Under the pieces are notes generated by a model. That model was given only the letters and a program-made list of their open reading frames with translations, did not search any database and was not told the origin of the DNA. The translations under genes and the position numbers were made by a program. From positions 1-64,000 of the forward strand of contig NW_027488908.1 of assembly GCF_050948215.1 (NCBI RefSeq): DNA of 64,000 nt, in the 5' to 3' direction. The DNA is from Halictus rubicundus. Lineage: Eukaryota > Arthropoda > Insecta > Hymenoptera > Halictidae. Positions 14,001 to 27,540 of this stretch are shown piece after piece (positions within the stretch are counted from its first letter, which is position 1; the number at the start of each line of letters is the position of its first letter).

Positions 14001-17000
14001 TATAATAGGATTGAGGAAAGGATAGGATAGAGGATAGGATAGGATAGAGGATAGGATAGGATAGAGGATAGGATAGGATAGAGGATAGGATAGGATAGAG
14101 GATAGGATAGGATAGAGGATAGGATAGGATAGAGGATAGGATAGGATAGAGGATAGGATAGGATAGAGGATAGGATAGGATAGAGGATAGGATAGGATAG
14201 AGGATAGGATAGGATAGGATAGAGGATAGGATAGGATAGAGGATAGGATAGGATAGGATAGAGGATAGGATAGGATAGAGGATAGGATAGGATAGAGGAT
14301 ATAATAGGATTGAGGAAAGGATAGGATAGAGGATAGGATAGGATAGAGGATAGGATAGGAAAGAGGATAGGATAGGATAGAGGATACGATAGGATAGAGG
14401 AAACGATAGGATAGAGGATAGGATAGGTAATTGGATAGCATAGAGGATAGGATAAGGTAGAGGATAGTATAGGATAGAGGATAGGATAGGATGGAGGATA
14501 GGATAGGGTAGAGGATAGAATTGGATAGAGGATAGTTTAGAGGATAGGATAGGAAAGAGGATAGGATAGAGGATAGGATAGGATAGAGGATAGGATAGGA
14601 TAGAGGATAGGATAGGATAGAGGATAGGATAGGATAGAGGATAGGATAGGATAGAGGATAGGATAGGATAGAGGATAGGATAGGATAGAGGATAGGATAG
14701 GATAGAGGATAGGATAGGATAGAGGATAGGATAGGATAGAGGATAGGATAGGATAGAGGATAGGATAGGATAGAGGATAGGATAGGATAGAGGATAGGAT
14801 AGGATAGAGGATAGGATAGGATAGAGGATAGGATAGGATAGAGGATAGGATAGGATAGAGGATAGGATAGGATAGAGGATAGGATAGGATAGAGGATAGG
14901 ATAGGATAGAGGATAGGATAGGATAGAGGATAGGATAGGATAGAGGATAGGATAGGATAGAGGATAGGATAGGATAGAGGATAGGATAGGATAGAGGATA
15001 GGATAGGATAGAGGATAGGATAGGATAGAGGATAGGATAGGATAGAGGATAGGATAGGATAGAGGATAGGATAGGATAGAGGATAGGATAGGATAGAGGA
15101 TAGGATAGGATAGAGGATAGGATAGGATAGAGGATAGGATAGGATAGAGGATAGGATAGGATAGAGGATAGGATAGGATAGAGGATAGGATAGGATAGAG
15201 GATAGGATAGGATAGAGGATAGGATAGGATAGAGGATAGGATAGGATAGAGGATAGGATAGGATAGAGGATAGGATAGGATAGAGGATAGGATAGGATAG
15301 AGGATAGGATAGGATAGAGGATAGGATAGGATAGAGGATAGGATAGGATAGGATAGGATAGAGGATAGGATAGGATAGAGGATAGGATAGGATAGGATAG
15401 AGGAGAGGATAGTATAGAGGATAGGATAGGATAGAGGATAGGATAGGATAGAGGATAGGATAGGATAGAGGATATAATAGGATTGAGGAATGGATAGGAT
15501 AGAGGATAGGATCGGATAGAGGATAGGATAGGATACAGGATATAATAGGATTGAGGAAAGGATAGGATAGAGGATAGGATAGGATAGAGGATAGGATAGG
15601 ATAGAGGATAGGATAGGATAGAGGATAGTTTAGAGGATAGGATAGGATAGAGGATAGGATAGGATAGAGGATAGGATAGGATAGAGGATAGGATAGGATA
15701 GAGGATAGGATAGGATAGAGGATAGGATAGGATAGAGGATAGGATAGAGGATAGGATAGGATAGAGGATAGGATAGGATAGAGGATAGGATAGGATAGAG
15801 GATAGGATAGGATAGAGGATAGGATAGGATAGAGGATAGGATAGGATAGAGGATAGGATAGGATAGAGGATAGGATAGGATAGAGGATAGGATAGGATAG
15901 AGGATAGGATAGGATAGAGGATAGGATAGGATAGGATAGGATAGAGGATAGGATAGGATAGAGGATAGGATAGGATAGGATAGAGGAGAGGATAGTATAG
16001 AGGATAGGATAGGATAGAGGATAGGATAGGATAGAGGATAGGATAGGATAGAGGATAGGATAGGATAGAGGATAGGATAGGATAGAGGATAGGATAGGAT
16101 AGAGGATAGGATAGGATAGAGGATAGGATAGGATAGAGGATAGGATAGGATAGAGGATAGGATAGGATAGAGGATAGGATAGTATAGAGGATAGGATAGG
16201 ATAGAGGATAGGATAGGATAGAGGATAGGATAGGATAGAGGATATAATAGGATAGAGGATAGGATAGGATAGAGGATAGGATAGGATAGAGGATAGGATA
16301 GGATAGAGGATATAATAGGATTGAGGAAAGGATAGGATAGAGGATAGGATAGGATAGAGGATAGTATAGGATAGAGGATAGGATAGGATAGAGGATAGGA
16401 TAGGATAGAGGATAGGATAGGATAGAGGATAGGATAGGATAGAGGATAGGATAGGATAGAGGATAGGATAGGATAGAGGATAGGATAGGATAGAGGATAG
16501 GATAGGATAGAGGATAGGATAGGATAGAGGATAGGATAGGATAGAGGATAGGATAGGATAGAGGATAGGATAGGATAGAGGATAGGATAGGATAGGATAG
16601 GATAGAGGATAGGATAGGATAGAGGATAGGATAGGATAGGATAGAGGAGAGGATAGTATAGAGGATAGGATAGGATAGAGGATAGGATAGGATAGAGGAT
16701 AGGATAGGATAGAGGATAGGATAGGATAGAGGATAGGATAGGATAGAGGATAGGATAGGATAGAGGATAGGATAGGATAGAGGATAGGATAGGATAGAGG
16801 ATAGGATAGGATAGAGGATAGGATAGGATAGAGGATAGGATAGGATAGAGGATAGGATAGGATAGGATAGAGGATAGGATAGGATAGGATAGAGGATAGG
16901 ATAGGATAGGATAGAGGATAGGATAGTATAGAGGATAGGATAGGATAGAGGATAGGATAGGATAGAGGATAGGATAGGATAGAGGATATAATAGGATTGA

Positions 17001-17300
17001 GGAAAGGATAGGATAGAGGATAGGATCGGATAGAGGATAGGATAGGATACAGGATATAATAGGATTGAGGAAAGGATAGGATAGAGGATAGGATAGGATA
17101 GAGGATAGTATAGGATAGAGGATAGGATAGGATAGAGGATAGGATAGGATAGAGGATAGGATTGGATAGAGGATAGGATAGAGGATAGGATAGCGGATAC
17201 GATAGGATACAGGATAAGATAGGATAGAGGATAGGATAGCATAGAGGATAGGATAGGATACAGGATAGGATAGGATAGAGGATAGGATTGGATAGAGGAT
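8051..17300. repeat. Satellite domain B: ATATAATAGG and GGTAATTGG variants
   Basis: Two variants absent from the first 8 kb appear here many times. One is GGATATAATAGGATTGAGG followed by AAAGG (first at 8057, then for example about 8675, 9250, 10300, 11820, 13045, 15470 and 16985). The other is GGATTAGATAGGTAATTGG (about 8370, 8500, 9630, 9745, 12838, 13810 and 17297). A third composite, GGTAATTGGATAGCATAG followed by GGATAAGGTAGAGG, starts at 11007, 12331, 13173 and 14426, with spacings of 1324, 842 and 1253 bp. The domain is therefore a set of variable-length higher-order repeats that share marker units, separated by homogeneous 17-mers. The GATTAGA and GGTTAGA variants supply most of the reverse-strand stop codons, which is why open frames end at them. 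Confidence 0.85.
14575..15340. repeat. Perfect 17-mer run, about 45 units
   Basis: Every unit that I read in this stretch is the exact 17-mer GAGGATAGGATAGGATA, with no substitution or length change. The run is preceded by a variant-rich segment (GGATAGTTTAGAGG, GGAAAGAGG) and ends where extra pentamers are inserted near 15341. It is among the longest perfect stretches in the window and serves as the type sequence for the consensus. Such local homogeneity is expected from recent unit-by-unit expansion or gene conversion; that mechanism is inferred. Confidence 0.9.
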
Positions 17301-20300
17301 TAGATAGGTAATTGGATAGGATAGGATAGAGGATAGGATAGGATAGAGGATAGGATAGGATAGAGGTTAGGATAGGATAGAGGATAGGATAGAATAGAGG
17401 ATAGGATAGGATAAAGGATAGGTTAGGATAGAGGATAGGATAGGATAGGATAGAGGATAGGATAGGTAATTGGATAGCATAGAGGGTAGGATAAGGTAGA
17501 GGATAGTATAGGATAGAGGATAGGATAGGATAGAGGATAGGATAGGATAGAGGATAGGATAGGATAGAGGATAGGATAGGATAGAGGATAGGATAGGATA
17601 GAGGATAGGATTGGATAGAGGATAGGATAGAGGATAGGATAGAGGATAGGATATAGGATAGGATAGCGGACACGATAGGATAGAGGATAGGATAGCGGAT
17701 ACGATAGGATAGAGGATAGGATAGGATAGAGGATAGGATAGAGGATAGGATAGGATAGAGGATAGGATAGGATAGAGGATAGGATAGGATAGAGAATAGG
17801 ATAGAGGATCGGATAGGATAGAGGATAGGATACGATAGAGGATAGGATAGGATAGAGGATAGGATAGGATAGAGGATATAATAGGATTGAGGAAAGGATA
17901 GGATACAGGATAGGATAGGATAGAGGATAGGATAGGAAAGAGGATAGGATAGGATAGAGGCTAGGATAGGATAGAGGATAGGATAGGACAGAGGATAGGA
18001 TAGGATAGAGGATAGGATAGGATAGAGGATAGGATAGGATAGAGGATAGGATAGGTAATTGGATAGGATAGAGTATAGGATAAGGTAGAGGATAGGATAG
18101 GATAGAGGATAGGATAGAGGATAGGATAGGATAGGATAGGATAGAGGATAGGATAGGATAGCGGATAGGATAGAGGATAGGATAGGATAGAGGATAGGAT
18201 AGAGGATAGGATAGATGATAGGATAGGATAGAGGATCGGATAGAGGATAGGATAGGATAGAGGATAGGATAGGATAGAGGATAGGATAGGATAGAGGATA
18301 GGATAGGATAGAGGATAGGATAGGATAGAGGATATAATAGGATTGAGAAAAGGATAGGATAGAGGATAGGATAGGAAAGAGGATAGGATAGGATAGAGGA
18401 TAGGATAGGATAGAGAATAGGATAGGATAGAGGATAGGATGGGATAGAGGATAGGATGGGATAGAGAATAGGATAGAGGATAGGATAGGATAGAGGGTAG
18501 GATAGGATAGAGGATAGTATAGGATAGAGGATAGGATAGGATAGAGGATAGGATAGGATAGAGGATAGGATAGGATAGAGGATAGGATAGGATAGAGGGT
18601 AGGATAGGATAGAGAATAGGATAGGATAGAGGATAGGATAGGATAGAGGATAGGATAGGATAGAGGATAGGATAGGTAATTGGATAGGATAGAGTATAGG
18701 ATAAGGTAGCGGATAGGATAGGATAGAGGATATAATAGGATAGGGGATAGTATAGGATAGAGGATAGGATAAAGGATAGGATAGAATAGAGGATAGCATA
18801 GGATAAAGGATAGGATAGGATAGAGGATAGGATAGGATAGAGGATAGGATAGAGGATAGGATAGGATAGAGGATAGGATAGGATAGAGGATAGGATAGGT
18901 AATTGGATAGGATAGAGTATAGGATAAGGTAGAGGATAGGATAGGATTGAGGATATAATAGGATAGAGGATAGGATAGGATAGAGGATAGGATAGGAAAG
19001 AGGATAGGATAGGATAGAGGATAGGATAGGATAGAGGATAGGATAGAGGATAGGATAGGATTGAGGATAGGATAGGATAGAGGATAGGATAGGATAGAGG
19101 ATAGGATAGGATAGAGGATAGGATAGGATAGAGGATAGGATAGGATAGAGGATAGGATAGGATAGAGGATAGGATAGGATACAGGATAGGATAGGATAGA
19201 GGATAGGATAGGATAGAGGATAGGATAGGATAGAGGATAGGATAGGATAGAGGATATAATAGGATTGAGAAAAGGATAGGATAGAAGATAGGATAGGATA
19301 GAGGATAGGACAGGAAAGAGGATACGATAGGATAGAGGATAGGATAGGATAAAGAATAGGATAGGATAGAGGATAGGATGGGATAGAGGATAGGATGGGA
19401 TAGAGGATAGGATAGAGGATAGGATAGGATAGAGGATAGGATAGGATAGAGGATAGGATAGGATAGAGGATAGGATAGGATAGAGGATAGGATAAGATAG
19501 AGGATATGATAGGATAGAGAATAGGATAGGATAGAGGATAGGATAGGATAGAGGATAGGATAGGATGGAGGATAGGATAGGTAATTGGATAGGATAGAGT
19601 ATAGGATAAGGTAGCGGATAGGATAGGATAGAGGATATAATAGGATAGGGGATAGTATAGGATAGAGGATAGGATAAAGGATAGGATAGAATAGAGGATA
19701 GCATAGGATAAAGGATAGGATAGGATAGAGGATAGGATAGGATAGGATAGAGGATAGGATAGGATAGAGGATAGGATAGGATAGAGGATAGGATAGAGGA
19801 TAGGATAGGATAGAGGATAGGATAGGATAGAGGATAGGATAGGTAATTGGATAGGATAGAGTATTGGATAAGGTAGAGGATAGGATAGGATTGAGGATAT
19901 AATAGGATAGAGGATAGGATAGGAAAGAGGATAGGATAGGATAGAGGATAGGATAGGATAGAGGATAGGATAGAGGATAGGATAGGATAGAGGATAGGAT
20001 AGGATAGAGGATAGGATAGGATAGAGGATAGGATAGGATAGAGGATAGGATAGGATAGAGGATAGGATATGATAGAGGTTAGGATAGGATAGAGGATCGG
20101 ATAGAGGATAGGATAGGATAGAGGATAGGATAGGATAGAGGATAGAGTAGGATAGAGGATAGGATAGAATAGAGGATAGGATAGGATAAAGGATAGGATA
20201 GGATAGAGGATAGGTTAGGATAGGATAGAGGATAGGATAGGATAGGATAGGATAGAGGATAGGATAGGATAGAGGATATAATAGGATTGAGGAAAGGATA

Positions 20301-20718
20301 GGATAGAGGATAGGATAGGATAGAGGATAGGATAGGATAGAGGATAGGATAGGATAAGGTAGAGGATAGTATAGGATAGAGGATAGGATAGGATAGAGGA
20401 TAGGATAGGATAAAGGATAGGATAGGATAGAGGATAGGATAGGATAGAGGATAGGATAGGATAGAGGATAGGATAGGATAGAGGATACGATAGGATAGAG
20501 GATAGGATAGGATAGAAGATAGGATAGAGGATAGGATAGGATAGAGGATAGGATAGGATAGAGGATAGGATAGGATAGAGGATAGGATAGGATAGAGGAT
20601 AGGATAGGATAGAGGATAGGATAGGATAGAGGATAGGATAGGATAAAGGATAGGATAGAATAGAGGATAGGATAGGATAAAGGATGTGATAGGATAGAGG
20701 ATAGGATAGGATAGGATA

Positions 20719-20830
20719 GAGGACAGGATAGAGGATAGGATAGAGGATAGGATAGAGGATAGGATAGAGGATAGGATAGAGGATAGGATAGAGGATAGGA
20801 TAGAGGATAGGATAGAGGATAGGATAGGAT
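20719..20830. repeat. 12-mer subarray (GAGGATAGGATA), copy 1
   Basis: About nine consecutive 12-bp units, each GA plus two GGATA pentamers, follow a GGACAGG variant. The 12-mer is a distinct length class from the 17-mer and keeps a constant phase here. A matching subarray lies at about 22608-22712 inside the 1889-bp duplicated segment. Confidence 0.85.
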
Positions 20831-22607
20831 AGAGGATCGGATAGAGGATAGGATAGGATAGAGGATAGGATAGAGGATAGGATAGGATAGGATAGAGGAT
20901 AGGATAGGATAGCGTATAGGATAGAGGATAGGATAGGATAGAGGATAGGATAGAGGATAGGATAGGATAGAGGATAGGATAGAGGATAGGATAGATGATA
21001 GGATAGGATAGAGGATCGGATAGAGGATAGGATAGGATTGAGGATAGGATAGGATAGAGGATAGGATAGGATAGAGGATAGGATAGGATAGAGGATAGGA
21101 TAGGTAATTGGATAGCATAGAGAGTAGGATAAGGTAGAGGATAGTATAGGATAGAGGATAGGATAGGATAGAGGATAGGATAGGATAGAGGATAGGATTG
21201 GATAGAGGATAGGATAGAGGATAGGATAGAGGATAGGATAGAGGATAGGATAGAGGATAGGATAGCGGATAGGATAGGATAGAGGATAGGATAGGATAGA
21301 GGATAGGATAGGATAGAGGATTGGATAGAGGATAGGATAGGATAGAGGATAGGATAGGATAGAGGATAGGATAGGATAGAGGATAGGATAGGATAGAGGA
21401 TAGGATAGGATAGAGGATAGGATAGGATAGAGGATAGGATAGGATAGAGGATAGGATATGATAGAGGTTAGGATAAGATAGAGGATCGGATAGAGGATAG
21501 GATAGGATAGAGGATAGGATAGGATAGAGGATAGAGTAGGATAGAGGATAGGATAGAATAGAGGATAGGATAGGATAAAGGATAGGATAGGATAGAGGAT
21601 AGGATAGGATAGGATAGAGGATAGGATAGGATAGGATAGGATAGGATAGGATAGAGGATAGGATAGGATAGAGGATATAATCGGATTGAGGAAAGGATAG
21701 GATAGAGGATAGGATAGGATAGAGGATAGGATAGGATAGAGGATAGGATAGGATAAGGTAGAGGATAGTATAGGATAGAGGATAGGATAGGATAGAGGAT
21801 AGGATAGGATAAAGGATAGGATAGGATAGAGGATAGGATAGGATAGAGGATAGGATAGGATAGAGGATAGGATAGGATAGAGGATACGATAGGATAGAGG
21901 ATAGGATAGGATAGAAGATAGGATAGAGGATAGGATAGGATAGAGGATAGGATAGGATAGAGGATAGGATAGGATAGAGGATAGGATAGGATAGAGGATA
22001 GGATAGGATAGAGGATAGGATAGGATAGAGGATAGGATAGGATAGAGGATAGGATAGAGGATAGGATAGGATAGGATAGAGGATAGGATAGGATAGAGGA
22101 TAGGATAGGATAGAGGATAGGATAGAGGATAGGATAGAGGATAGGATAGGATAGGATAGAGGATAGCATAGGATAGAGGATAGGATAGGATAGAGGATAG
22201 GATAGGATAGAGGATAGGGGAGGATAGAGGATAGGATAGGATAGAGGATAGGATAGGATAGAGGATAGGATAGGATAAGAGGGATATAATAGGATTGAGG
22301 AAAGGATAGGATAGAGGATAGGATAGGATAGAAGATATAATAGGATTGAGGAAAGGATAGGATGGAGGATAGGATAGGATAGAGGATAGGATAGGAAAGA
22401 GGATAGGATAGGATAGAGGATAGGATAGGATAGAGGGTAGGATATTCTAGGGGATAGGATAGGATAGAGGATAGGATAGGATAGAGGATAGGATGGGATA
22501 GAGAGGATAGGATAGGATAGAGGATAGGATAGGATAAGGATAGGATAGAATAGAGGTAGGATAGGATAAAGGATGTGATAGGATAGAGGATAGGATAGGA
22601 TAGGATA

Positions 22608-22712
22608 GAGGACAGGATAGAGGATAGGATAGAGGATAGGATAGAGGATAGGATAGAGGATAGGATAGAGGATAGGATAGAGGATAGGATAGAGGATAGG
22701 ATAGGATAGAGG
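22608..22712. repeat. 12-mer subarray (GAGGATAGGATA), copy 2
   Basis: This is the downstream partner of the 12-mer run at about 20719-20830. It begins with the same GGACAGG variant and is preceded by the same GGATGTGAT variant 39 bp upstream in both copies, which shows common descent by segmental duplication rather than independent expansion. Confidence 0.82.
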
Positions 22713-25700
22713 ATCGGATAGAGGATAGGATAGGATAGAGGATAGGATAGAGGATAGGATAGGATAGGATAGAGGATAGGATAGGATAGAGTATAGGATT
22801 GAGGATAGGATAGGATAGAGGATAGGATAGAGGATAGGATAGGATAGAGGATAGGATAGAGGATAGGATAGAGGATAGGATAGATGATAGGATAGGATAG
22901 AGGATCGGATAGATGATAGGATAGGATAGAGGATAGGATAGGATAGAGGATAGGATAGGATAGAGGATAGGATAGGTAATTGGCTAGCATAGAAAGTAGG
23001 ATAAGGTAGAGGATAGTATAGGATAGAGGATAGGATAGGATAGAGGATAGGATAGGATAGAGGATAGGATTGGATAGAGGATAGGATAGAGGATAGGATA
23101 GAGGATAGGATAGCGGATAGGATAGGATAGAGGATAGGATAGGATAGAGGATAGGATAGGATAGAGGATAGGATAGGATAGAGGATAGGATAGGATAGAG
23201 GATAGGATAGGATACAGGATAGGATAGGATAGAGGATAGGTTAGGATAGAGGATAGGATAGGATAGAGGATATAATAGGATTGAGAAAAGGATAGGATAG
23301 AGGATAGGATAGGATAGAGGATAGGATAGGAAAGAGGATAGGATAGGATAGAGGATAGGATAGGATAGAGGATAGGATAGGATAGAGGATAGGATGGGAT
23401 AGAGGATAGGATGGGATAGAGGATAGGATAGAGGATAGGATAGGATAGAGGATAGGATAGGATAGAGGATAGGATAGGATAGAGGATTGGATAGGATAGA
23501 GGATAGGAGACGATAGAGGTTGGGATAGGATAGAGGATAGGATAAGATAGAGGATAGGATAGGATAGAGGATGGAATATGATAGAGGATACGATATTATA
23601 GAGGATAGGATAGGATAGAGCATAGGATAGGATAGAGGATAGGATAGGTTAGAGAATAGTATAGGATAGAGGATAGGATAGGAAAGCGGATAGGATATGA
23701 TAGGGGATAGGATAGGATAGAGGATAGGATAGGGGATTGGATAGGATAGAGGATAGGATAGGATAGAGGATAGGATAGGATAGAGGATAGGGTAGGGTAG
23801 AGGATAGGATAGGATAGAGGATAGGATAGGATAGAGGATAGGATAGAGGATAGGATAGGGTAGAGGATAGGATAGAGGATAGGATAGGATAGAGGAAAGG
23901 ATAGGATAGAGGACAGGATAGAGGATAGGATAGGATAGAGGATAGGATAGGATAGAGGATAGGATAGGATAGAGGATAGTATAGGATAGAGGATAGGATT
24001 GGATAGAGGATAGGATAGAGGATAGGATAGAGGATAGGATAGCGGATAGGATAGGATAGAGGATAGGATAGGATAGAGGATAGGATAGGATAGAGGATAG
24101 GATAGGATAGAGGATAGGATAGGATAGAGGATAGGATAGGATACAGGATAGGATAGGATAGAGGATAGGTTAGGATAGAGGATAGGATAGGATAGAGGAT
24201 ATAATAGGATTGAGAAAAGGATAGGATAGAGGATAGGATAGGATAGAGGATAGGATAGGAAAGAGGATAGGATAGGATAGAGGATAGGATAGGATAGAGG
24301 ATAGGATAGGATAGAGGATAGGATGGGAGATGGGATAGAGGATAGGATAGAGGATAGGATAGGATAGAGGATAGGATAGGATAGAGGATAGGATAGGATA
24401 GAGGATTGGATAGGATAGAGGATAGGAGACGATAGAGGTTGGGATAGGATAGAGGATAGGATAAGATAGAGGATAGGATAGGATAGAGGATGGAATATGA
24501 TAGAGGATACGATATTATAGAGGATAGGATAGGATAGAGCATAGGATAGGATAGAGGATAGGATAGGTTAGAGAATAGTATAGGATAGAGGATAGGATAG
24601 GAAAGCGGATAGGATATGATAGGGGATAGGATAGGATAGAGGATAGGATAGGGGATTGGATAGGATAGAGGATAGGATAGGATAGAGGATAGGATAGGAT
24701 AGAGGATAGGGTAGGGTAGAGGATAGGATAGGATAGAGGATAGGATAGGATAGAGGATAGGATAGAGGATAGGATAGGATAGAGGATAGGATAGAGGATA
24801 GGATAGGATAGAGGAAAGGATAGGATAGAGGACAGGATAGAGGATAGGATAGGATAGAGGATAGGATAGGATAGAGGATAGGATAGGATAGAGGATAGTA
24901 TAGGATAGAGGATAGGATAGGATAGAGGATAGGATAGGATAGAGGATAGGATAGGATAGAGGATAGGATAGGATAGAGGATAGGATAGGATAGAGGATAG
25001 GATAGGATAGAGGATAGGATAGGATAGAGGATAGGATGGGATAGAGGATAGGATAGAGGATAGGATAGGATAGAGGATAGGATAGGTATTGGATAGGTAA
25101 GAGGATAGAGTATAGGATAAGGTAGAGGATAGGATAGGATAGAGGATATAATAGGATAGGGGATAGTATAGGATAGAGGATAGGATAAAGGATAGGATAG
25201 AATAGAGGATAGGATAGGATAAAGGATAGGATAGGATAGAGGATAGGATAGGATAGAGGATAGGATAGGGGATTGGATTGGATAGAGGATAGGATAGGAT
25301 AGAGGATAGGATAGGATAGAGGATAGGGTAGGATAGAGGATATGATAGGATAGAGGATAGGATAGGATAGAGGATAGGATAGGATAGAGGATTGGATAGG
25401 ATAGAGGATAGGAGACGATAGATGTTGGGATAGGATAGAGGATAGGATAGGATAGAGGATAGGTTAGGATAGAGGTTAACATAGGGGATTGGATAGGATA
25501 GAGGATAGGATACGATAGAGGATAGGATAGGATAGAGGATAGGGTAGGATAGAGGATAGGATAGGATAGAGGATAGGATAGGATTGAGGGTAGGATAGGA
25601 TAGTGGATAGGATAGGATAGAGGATACGATATTATAGATGATAGAATAGGATAGAGGATAGGGGATTGGATAGGATAGAGGATAGGATAGGATAGAGGAT

Positions 25701-26849
25701 AGGATAGGATAGAAGATAGGATAGGATAGAGGATAGGATAGGATAGAGGATAGGATAGGATAGAGGATAGGATAGGATAGGATAGAGGATAGGATAGGAT
25801 AGACTATAGGATTGAGGATAGGATAGGATAGAGGATAGGATAGGATAGAGGATAGGATAGGATAGAGGATAGGATAGGATAGAGGATTGGATAGGATAGA
25901 GGATAGGAGACGATAGAGGTTGGGATAGGATAGAGGATAGGATAGGATAGAGGATAGGATAGGATAGAGGATAGGATAGGATAGAGGATAGGATAGATTA
26001 GAGAATAGCATAGGATAGAGGGTGGGATGGGATAGAGGATAGGAGACGATAGAGGTTGGGATAGGATAGAGGATAGGATAGGATAGAGGATAGGATAGGA
26101 TAGAGAGTTAACATAGGGGATTGGATAGGATAGAGGATAGGATACGATAGAGGATAGGATAGGATAGAGGATAGGGTAGGATAGAGGATAGGATAGGATA
26201 GAGGATAGGATAGGATAGAGGATATAATAGGATTGAGGAAAGGATAGGATAGAGGATAGGATAGGATAGAGGATAGGATAGGATAGAGGATAGGATAGGA
26301 TAGAGGATAGGATAGGATAGAGGATAGGATAGGATAGAGGATAGGATGGGATAGAGGATAAGATAGAGGATAGGATAGGATAGAGGATAGGATAGGATAG
26401 ACGATAGGATAGGTAATTGGATAGGATAGAGTATAGGATAAGATAGAGGATAGGATAGGATAGAGGATATAATAGGATAGGGGATAGTATAGGATAGAGG
26501 ATAGGATAAAGCATAGGATAGAATAGAGGATAGGATAGGATAAAGGATAGGATAGGATAGAGGATAGGATAGATTAGAGAATAGGATAGGATAGAGGGTA
26601 GGATGGGATAGACGATAGCATAGAGAATAGGATAGGATACAGGATGGGATAGGATAGAGGATAACATAGGGGATTGAATAGCATAGAGGATAGGAGACGA
26701 TAGAGGATGGGATAGGATTGAGGATACGATAGGATAGAGGATAGGATAGGTTAGAGGATAGGATAGGGGATTGGATAGGTTACAGGATAGGATAGGATAG
26801 AGGATAGGATCGGATAGAGGATAGGGTAGGATAGAGGATAGGATAGGAT

Positions 26850-27540
26850 AGAGGATAGGATAGGATTGAGGGTAGGATAGGATAGTGGATAGGATAGGAT
26901 AGAGGATAGGATAGGATTGAGGATAGGATAGGATAGAGGATAGGATAGGATAGAGGATAGGATAGGATAGAGGATAGGATAGGATAGAGGATAGGATAGG
27001 ATAGAGGATAGGATAGGATAGAGGATACGATATTGTAAAGGATAGGGTAGGATAGAGGATAGGATAGGATAGAGGATAGGATAGGGTAGAGGATAGGATA
27101 GGGTAGAGGATAGGATAGGATAGAGGAAAGGATAGGGGATTGGATAGGTTAGAGGATAGGATAGGATAGAGGATAGGATAGGATAGAGGATAGGATAGGA
27201 TAGAAGATAGGATAGGTTAGAGAATAGTATAGGATAGAGGATAGGGTAGGATAGAGGATAGGATAGGATAGAGGATAGGATAGGATTGAGGGTAGGATAG
27301 GATAGTGGATAGGATAGGATAGAGGATAGGATAGGATAGAGGATAGGATAGGATAGAGGATAGGATAGGATAGAGGATAGGATAGGATAGAGGATAGGAT
27401 AGGATAGAGGATAGGATAGGATAGAGGATAGGATAGGATAGAGGATACGATATTGTAAAGGATAGGGTAGGATAGAGGATAGGATAGGATAGAGGATAGG
27501 ATAGGGTAGAGGATAGGATAGGATAGAGGAAAGGATAGGG
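26850..27540. repeat. Tandem duplication, 420-bp spacing
   Basis: The block running from GATTGAGGGTAGG through ACGATATTGTAAAGG to GGGGATTGGATAGGTTAG is present twice. The TATTGTAAAG marker falls at 27031 and again at 27451, 420 bp apart. The order of the variant units is the same in both copies apart from one or two units gained or lost near the right end. The outer limits are approximate because the flanking units are generic. Confidence 0.75.

Larger units (their letters stand above)
17301..23480. repeat. Satellite domain C: 12-mer-rich, segmentally duplicated
   Basis: Regular 17-mers are mixed with many 12-mers and diverged units. The marker GGTAATTGGATAGGATAGAG followed by TATAGGATAAGG recurs near 18057, 18675, 18899, 19580 and 19842. 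The pairs 18675/19580 and 18899/19842 indicate a duplicated segment spaced about 0.9 kb. Segments near 20064-20500 recur about 1.38-1.40 kb downstream. The GGATGTGAT and GGACAGG markers at 20682 and 20721 recur at 22571 and 22610, exactly 1889 bp away. Pure 12-mer runs follow both GGACAGG markers. A cluster of single-base irregularities lies at about 22210-22570. No gene is seen. Confidence 0.82.
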
